Of a stretch of DNA of 64,000 bases, positions 59,592-64,000 are shown one piece after another. The DNA is from Pomphorhynchus laevis (taxonomy: Eukaryota > Acanthocephala > Palaeacanthocephala > Echinorhynchida > Pomphorhynchidae): positions 1 to 64,000 of the forward strand of contig WNNJ02000274.1 in assembly GCA_012934845.2 (NCBI GenBank), written 5' to 3'. A program made the position numbers and the translations under genes. Under the pieces are notes generated by a model, which saw only the letters and a list, made by a program, of their open reading frames with translations, was not told the origin of the DNA and did no database searches. Numbering within the stretch: the stretch's first letter is position 1; the number at the start of each line of letters is the position of its first letter.

Positions 59592-59616
59592 ATCTAATCA
59601 GAACTTTATGATTTTC
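59592..59616. repeat. Target-site duplication, right copy (25 bp)
   Basis: Partner of 58286-58310, 23 of 25 bases identical. The two differences suggest the insertion is not very recent. Confidence 0.75.
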
Positions 59617-60850
59617 ATACAGCAAAACACGGTTATCGTCGTTGATTCCGTAAAAGTTTTCAGCGTCTTATTTCCTCTTATGTCTTTTCATTGCAATTCT
59701 ATATATTTCGCGTTCACCTTCACGAGTGTCGAGTTTCTTTTAGAACTCTTCAAACTTCTTAGCCCTTGTTATCGCTACTGCCTTCTTTGCCTCTTATTTG
59801 GCCTCATTATATTTAATTCAATTTCCTGAGGTTTTGTTTGCAAGAAAATCATGGTAACGATGCTTATTCGATTGGACTTTTGTTTTGACATCTTTAGTCC
59901 ACATCCACGCTGTCCTGTCTATTCGTCGTCTGCGGGGCTTTGTAGTGCCGAGAATCTCTCGAGCTGTTTGCGCTATTAACGCTTTTACTCCTTGTCAAGT
60001 CTCCTTTACCGTTGTTATGTGTAAGTTGTATGCGGGAGATAACGTTCGACTCTTTATCCTTCAATTTCTACCACTTGATGTGAGATCTTCCGTTTTGTTC
60101 TTCGTAGATATGTTTAGGCGGGGATATACCCAACGTGAGACAACATGCCTTTGCTGTGTGGTAATTGTCTCATATGGAATCGATTATATATCGGTTACTA
60201 ACTTCAAGTCGCAGCGCCGAACTAGGATATAGTCGATTTGCGTGGAACTTTGAGCACTGTAGAAGGTGATGAGATTAGATATTTGCTTTTAGAACCATGC
60301 ATTGCAAATGACCAAATTATGTGCATTAGCGTAATCAAGGATCCGATTGCCATCATTGTTTCGTCGTCCGAAGCTTTTTCCGCCATGACACATGTATCCT
60401 TCCTTTGTGCTGCCGACATGTCCGTTTAAATTCCGAACAATATCGATCATGTCTCCCTTCTGTATTTCCGAGGTCTTTCCGTATATCCGCGCCCAAAAAG
60501 TGTCTTTAACTGTCTCATCACATCCAGTTTGTGGGGCGTATGCACTGAAAAAGTGTAGTTTGTAGTTATCATAGAAGATGTCGATCTTCATCAACCGGTC
60601 GTCGTACCGATGAACTTCTGCAATCCAATCTTGGAAACGAGCAGAGACGATAATACCGACACCGTACTTAGTTCTTTGTGTGCCGTAATAAATGCACGTC
60701 GCTAAGCGCGTTGCTTCCCGGGAGACGCCGTTGTCCTGTTGAAGTATTTGTTGTGGTAGCATTCATGATTTGATGCGACGAGGGTGTTTTACGACTGGCT
60801 TGTCACAAAGCTTATCATCAACCCTCCTCCTTTCTCGGCACGGGCTTGAG
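59617..60850 (-). mobile_element. RTE LINE, endonuclease and linker part
   Basis: Minus-strand continuation upstream of the nested PLE-B unit. Frame 60289-60762 encodes the apurinic-like endonuclease; 59617-60290 gives QIDYILVRRCDLKLVTDI, AREILGTTKPRRRRIDRTAW, and AENFYGINDDNRVLLYENHK. A few stops. The first part of the endonuclease is shortened. The 5' end near 60850 abuts PLE-C 3' sequence. Confidence 0.75.
60289..60762 (-). CDS. RTE endonuclease (APE-like) fragment
   Basis: 157 residues: TQRTKYGVGIIVSARFQDWI, AEVHRYDDRLMKIDIFYDNY, KLHFFSAYAPQTGCDETVKD, MIDIVRNLNGHVGSTKEGYM and NRILDYANAHNLVICNAWF. YGVGI, DRLMKI, SAYAPQTGC and the (D/N)LNGHVG block are characteristic of RTE-clade endonucleases. 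The N-terminal catalytic Asn/Glu region (LNIRSL, QETRW) is missing, so it cannot be a complete nuclease. Confidence 0.75.
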   Translation of the reverse strand: MLPQQILQQDNGVSREATRLATCIYYGTQRTKYGVGIIVSARFQDWIAEVHRYDDRLMKIDIFYDNYKLHFFSAYAPQTGCDETVKDTFWARIYGKTSEIQKGDMIDIVRNLNGHVGSTKEGYMCHGGKSFGRRNNDGNRILDYANAHNLVICNAWF

Positions 60851-61075
60851 CCCGGTCATGGCGGTGTTAGACGCAATATTCATCAAAGAGGTGAATCCTA
60901 CTATCAATCGCAAAGATGACGGATTCGTAAAGACATTAATTTTTTAAATACTACTAAATTAGATAACTTACAATTAAATGTATTTTGTATTTTTTACAGA
61001 TGTCTGAAGATGATCTATGTCAAGATCGAAATATCACAAGAACTTTTTGCGCTTTTTATTGTGTTGCCAAATAGT
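60851..61075 (+). mobile_element. PLE-C right copy: endonuclease end and 3' terminus (+)
   Basis: Plus-strand sequence reading AVLDAIFIKEVNPTINRKDD matches LEAIFIKDINTTINGKDE of the minus copy at 56086, followed by the terminus with the hammerhead-like motif. Together with 56946-57720 it is one plus copy whose middle (RT and most of the endonuclease) has been replaced by the RTE LINE. Confidence 0.65.
61004..61031 (+). ncRNA. Hammerhead-like motif at the PLE-C right terminus
   Basis: CTGAAGA (61004-61010), TGATC/GATC stem with 8-base loop, GAAA (61028-61031). Same as the minus copy except for one core base. Confidence 0.5.
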
Positions 61076-61640
61076 AGTCATACTGATTTTAACCGATGCC
61101 TAGGTTGATCTTCATATTCTATTATAAATTATATTAATATTAATATTCTATGAACGATTAATAGTAATATTATATGAACTATATGTAGCTGCAAATTCTG
61201 TTATGGAGCCTTGCAGACTTGCTTCACGTATTCCACTGCTCCGGTATCCCGTCTCTGGCGATGATCGACAATGTTAATCAAAACTAATTTGTGTATTTGT
61301 ATGTTAACCTTTTTTTATTGCCAATCGTCGAAAGACGGCAAAGGTCTAATAAATCACTCAGGTTAATATTAATATTATAAAATATTATATAATATTAAAT
61401 AATATTATATTAATATTATTAATATTATATTTATACGTCAAAGCCACAAGGTCGCGTTGTCGAAAGACGTAGGGGCACTTGATGATGAAGCGGGTTCACT
61501 CACCATTAATATTATATTTGCAAAAATATTTTTGTTTTTAAATTATTTTTATCACAAATTTTAAATATAATATTTAATTATTAAACAATAAATTTTAGAA
61601 ATCATTGATTAGTTGGATATAATAATTATATATTCCAGAT
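61076..61640. other. AT-rich interval with LINE-like scraps
   Basis: Two short GC-richer blocks (61196-61275, and 61440-61505 with gtcgcgttgtcgaaagacgt) lie among ataatattaat-type repeats. They look like retroelement 3' ends but cannot be assigned. Confidence 0.4.
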
Positions 61641-61644
61641 ATTG

Positions 61645-61815
61645 GTCCTCGCCCGATTCAATAAAATAGACGGCATTTCCGCGTTGTTTCGCTGCGCTTA
61701 TTCGTTGTGTTAGCCATGAGCGTGCCGGGCTGTCTCTATTCGAACGAATAAGTTTCGTTTTGATTGCACCCAGAGCTTTGTTGCGCCAGAACCGAAAGCT
61801 CAGAACGCTAGTTTT
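61645..61815 (-). mobile_element. RLE LINE C-terminal scrap
   Basis: Minus strand: FRFWRNKALGAIKTKLIRSN, WLTQRISAAKQRGNAVYFIE. The QRGNA block resembles the conserved C-terminal IQRGNADSI/LMRGNARAI of the RLE LINEs in this window. Only about 55 codons remain. Confidence 0.45.
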
Positions 61816-62089
61816 TATAAGTATTATTAAATAGTTATAAAAAATTATTTTTGATTAAAAATACAGAATATGTTTTTTCTGTGTTTATTTGCAACTTTAT
61901 AATGTGTTATTGATGTAGATAAATCATAATTATATCATTTATCAATCTAATTTTGATTTTACAATCAAAACGACTGATTATTTTATTATATTAATTTGTT
62001 CTTGATAAGCTATAAATTGTAGCTCTATAATTCGTATCTTGAACTTGTAATTTTTATTCGAAATACTTGTGATCTCTTGATTATAATAG

Positions 62090-62294
62090 ATCCCAAACAG
62101 GTAACAGAAGTGAAATCAAAATTGCACCAATCCGTTCAAGACATTTATGACACCCTAAATGATACGACTTCAATTCAAACTCAAGGAGATAGTCAATCTC
62201 GATCAAGCCTTGCAAATATTTCAAGAAAACGAATGTGGTTTCTACATAAAAATCAACGGTACCAATCTATTCTTAAAGTATCTCGACATTTTTG
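62090..62294 (+). CDS. Host gene exon E
   Basis: 205-nt exon; acceptor ttgattataatag ends at 62089. The first two bases (at) complete the codon begun by exon D (g+at = Asp). The frame reads PKQVTEVKSKLHQSVQDIYD, TLNDTTSIQTQGDSQSRSSL, ANISRKRMWFLHKNQRYQSI, LKVSRHF. At 62294 the frame meets gtaaat, and it closes with TAA if read on. A second frame opens from 62159 and is the coding one after 62317, so either a 22-nt intron or a one-base insertion connects them. Confidence 0.6.
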
Positions 62295-62316
62295 GTAAAT
62301 ATTTTTATAAATTTAG

Positions 62317-62386
62317 CTCACACGAAACTATTGGCTTATCACTCATTGCGCCAACATTTTCAGCCGTAAATTTCCGGAAAGAAAAG
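62317..62386 (+). CDS. Host gene exon E2 (or continuation of exon E after a frame change)
   Basis: Coding frame SSHETIGLSLIAPTFSAVNF RKEK ends at donor gtaaat (62387). As a separate exon it is 70 nt (1 + 69), matching the phase 2 end at 62294 and leaving phase 0. If instead it is continuous with exon E, the frame differs by one base around 62295. Both readings keep the same protein downstream. Confidence 0.5.
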
Positions 62387-62432
62387 GTAAATCGATAAAA
62401 TCACAAAAGCTAAAACAATTGCATCATTTTAG

Positions 62433-62484
62433 GACTCCTATGCCTTATCAGGATCAATTCATGACATTAAGGCCAATGCGTGTG
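62433..62484 (+). CDS. Host gene exon F
   Basis: 52 nt after a 46-nt intron (gtaaatcg...cattttag, 62387-62432), with donor gtaaat at 62485. In phase 0 it reads DSYALSGSIHDIKANAC with one base over. An alternative frame (TPMPYQDQFMTLRPMRV) is also open, but the phase of the previous exon selects the first. The gene continues to the right of this point; no later exon was recognised. Confidence 0.45.
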
Positions 62485-62689
62485 GTAAATATATGACTTT
62501 GTTAATTAATGAATTTAAAGTGTAAAAATAAAATACAAAGTATACTTCTCAATAAATAAATCTTTGAGAATTTTATTTAGAAAACAATTCATTTAAGCGA
62601 AATCAACAAATTATAATTAAATTCAATAATTTGAATTAAATCCGTCAGATTTTGCAAGTAAAAATAATCAAATAACTGATTAGATTAGT

Positions 62690-62875
62690 AAATTGATTGT
62701 TCGTTATAATTTGGTAGATTTCGTTGGTTGTAGTGTTCGGTAAAATTCAGAAGAGTTCTTTGATTGTAGTGTTCGTTAGAATTTGGTAGATTTCGTTGGT
62801 TGTATAGTTCGGTAGAATTCGGTAGATTTCGATTAAGTTCAGTAGAATTCGTACTTTGTTCTTAAGAAGTCAGTG
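62690..62875. repeat. Minisatellite (gttcggtagaattcggtagatttcg-like)
   Basis: Five or six imperfect units built from ttggtagatttcgttggttg and tagtgttcg with variants; the unit length is about 25-30 bp. No coding. Confidence 0.7.
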
Positions 62876-62884
62876 AAGGCATTT

Positions 62885-63330
62885 TAAAGCATACATAATC
62901 CTCGCTAATGGCAATGGATAGTACATTATCATCCACTCGAACCTGCCTAACATGATAGTACCGAAATTAGTAAATCAGCGAGTATTACCGGAATTCTGCG
63001 GTTGAAAGCCATACTAATCCCTGCTCAGGGCTATGGATATTTTTCACTCTAACCTTAATAACATGGTAAAAACTGATGCAGTGTCGCTTTAAGCTTCAAG
63101 GACATGATACAGTTTAGAGCCATGGTAACACTCGTTAAGAGCCAGGCAATCCTCTACTCAAACCTGTCTAACATGGTAGAACCTAAGTTAGCATAGCTTT
63201 TAGTTTCACTGGATAGATACAGTTTTACACCGTGTATTCCTTGCTCGGGACTAGAGCTATCCTCCATCTGAACCTGTTCTTCAAGGGTGATCCTAAGTTG
63301 ACATAGCTTCAGATTTCCTTGGACAGAGAA
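62885..63330. repeat. Degenerate ~110-bp tandem satellite, four units
   Basis: Units start near 62885, 63006, 63117 and 63227. Each has the order (ag)cca(t)...aatcctcgct / ccctgctc, a ctatcctccactcnaacct-like block, aacatggta and gcatagctttnagtttcan-ggatagata. Similarity between units is moderate, so the array is old. No frame is open across it. Confidence 0.7.
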
Positions 63331-63780
63331 TGCAACATTTCAGATTTATTAGAAATATATCCATCCTGATCTGTATTTATTTTTTTTAATTTCTAAGAAC
63401 TATCAGTCATAGTTGAACGAAAACAAATATTATTTTGATATTTCGCTAGTAACAATAAAATAATAAGTAAGGATTAAAATAATAAGTAATAATAAGGATT
63501 TTATTTTACTTAGTTTTAAATTAATTATTTATTTTTTTCATTTGTTTATTAATTTGTAACCGCTAATTAGAATGATTTTAATAATATAATAATCTGCTAT
63601 CATGTATATGCATACATATATGTATTCCTTCAATTAAATTAAAATTCGTTAATTGTAATTTCACTAAAACTCTCACATTGAAATTGTTACCACAATTTTG
63701 ATAATCATGCCAGTATCAAGCATGTTTATAAGAAAGAATTTCATAAAACTTTTTTAAATAAACATGAACAGGAAAGTATA
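63331..63780. other. AT-rich interval
   Basis: No genes or clear repeats; it includes a gatatttcgctagtaac block similar to foldback arms elsewhere (53250). Confidence 0.5.
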
Positions 63781-63784
63781 AACC

Positions 63785-64000
63785 TGCATGCTTTTTTACA
63801 ACCTTCGTCGGGAAGCTTAACCCGGAATGCGCCTACCACAGACGCTAGCCCCACAATGGGGAGTTTTGACCTTAGTCTACTCATCACTACAGGATGGTCT
63901 CATCAGTGTGGCCCTGTAGCTACACAACTTCGACAATACTAACTCCTCAGTATACCCCTGAATAATAGTCACTTAGCGCACTCTCCTCCACCGGTTACCA
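63785..64000. other. GC-richer segment at the right edge, probably a retroelement end
   Basis: About 50% GC against an AT-rich background, with short inverted blocks (ccccacaatgggg) and ccggttacca at the window end. On the minus strand it contains CTGATGAGACC...GGTCAAAA, close to a hammerhead core but with AAAA for GAAA. Similar composition to the LINE coding regions; cut by the window edge, so not classified. Confidence 0.35.

Overview
This is AT-rich metazoan nuclear DNA. The evidence is spliced coding exons with GT-AG borders, several non-LTR (LINE) and Penelope-like (PLE) retroelement lineages, a tRNA-derived SINE and many short foldback elements. The species cannot be read from the window. 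The mix of PLEs, RTE, CR1/L2-like and restriction-like-endonuclease (RLE) LINEs would suit an arthropod or another ecdysozoan, but that is inference.

Backbone: I can chain coding exons of what looks like ONE host gene on the + strand: 7757-8152, 25201-25419, 41077-41174 (tentative, with an in-frame TGA), 43509-43691, 54956-55097, 62090-62294, 62317-62386 and 62433-62484. The exon phases agree at every proposed join. The gene would have introns of about 17.0, 15.7, 2.3, 11.3 and 7.0 kb, then a 46-nt intron and either a 22-nt intron or a one-base frameshift. The product is a large protein that I do not identify with confidence (an UNC80/UNC79-like helical-repeat protein is only a guess). Nearly everything else lies in its introns or upstream and is transposon debris.

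Layout. 1-3.1 kb: two near-identical PLE copies fused head to head. 3.2-4.0 kb: a diverged repeat pair. 4.2-7.3 kb: RLE-type LINE (-). 8.5-10.6 kb: PLE pieces, including two hammerhead-like PLE termini. 10.85-13.6 kb: a second RLE LINE (-). 13.8-15.8 kb: an APE-type LINE with a Cys-rich N-terminus (-). 15.9-17.9 kb: pieces of a second PLE family (PLE-B). 18.4-21.3 kb: a decayed RLE LINE (+). 21.65-23.9 kb: a LINE with PHD finger and RLE domain but no reverse transcriptase, inside inverted repeats. 24-26.2 kb: RNase H-like relic and PLE-B. 26.4-29.6 kb: SINE, then CR1/L2-like LINE pieces in tandem with 0.7-kb direct repeats. 29.6-34.5 kb: PLE-B termini, foldback elements and LINE scraps. 34.66-37.2 kb: a nested inverted repeat carrying an RLE LINE piece. 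37.5-39.3 kb: Jockey/I-like LINE (+). 39.4-43.5 kb: AT-rich DNA with foldbacks. 43.9-46.3 kb: tandem PLE-B array (-). 47.5-52.6 kb: Jockey/I-like LINE (-) split by an RLE LINE with a 16-bp target duplication. 53.2-54.3 kb: foldbacks and a tandem duplication. 55.9-61.1 kb: a third PLE family (PLE-C), again divergent, with an RTE LINE inside and a PLE-B unit inserted in that RTE with a 25-bp target duplication. 62.7-63.3 kb: minisatellite and a ~110-bp degenerate satellite.

Most distinctive signals: (1) a PLE-B terminal module repeated a dozen times that holds all the core strands of a hammerhead ribozyme in an unusual linear order, plus a covarying stem; (2) hammerhead-like motifs at five other PLE ends; (3) repeated head-to-head PLE pairs; (4) LINE fragments caged inside inverted repeats; (5) the phase-consistent host gene with intron lengths from about 22 nt to 17 kb. 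All identifications come from reading the sequence and remembered family motifs; no database search was run.
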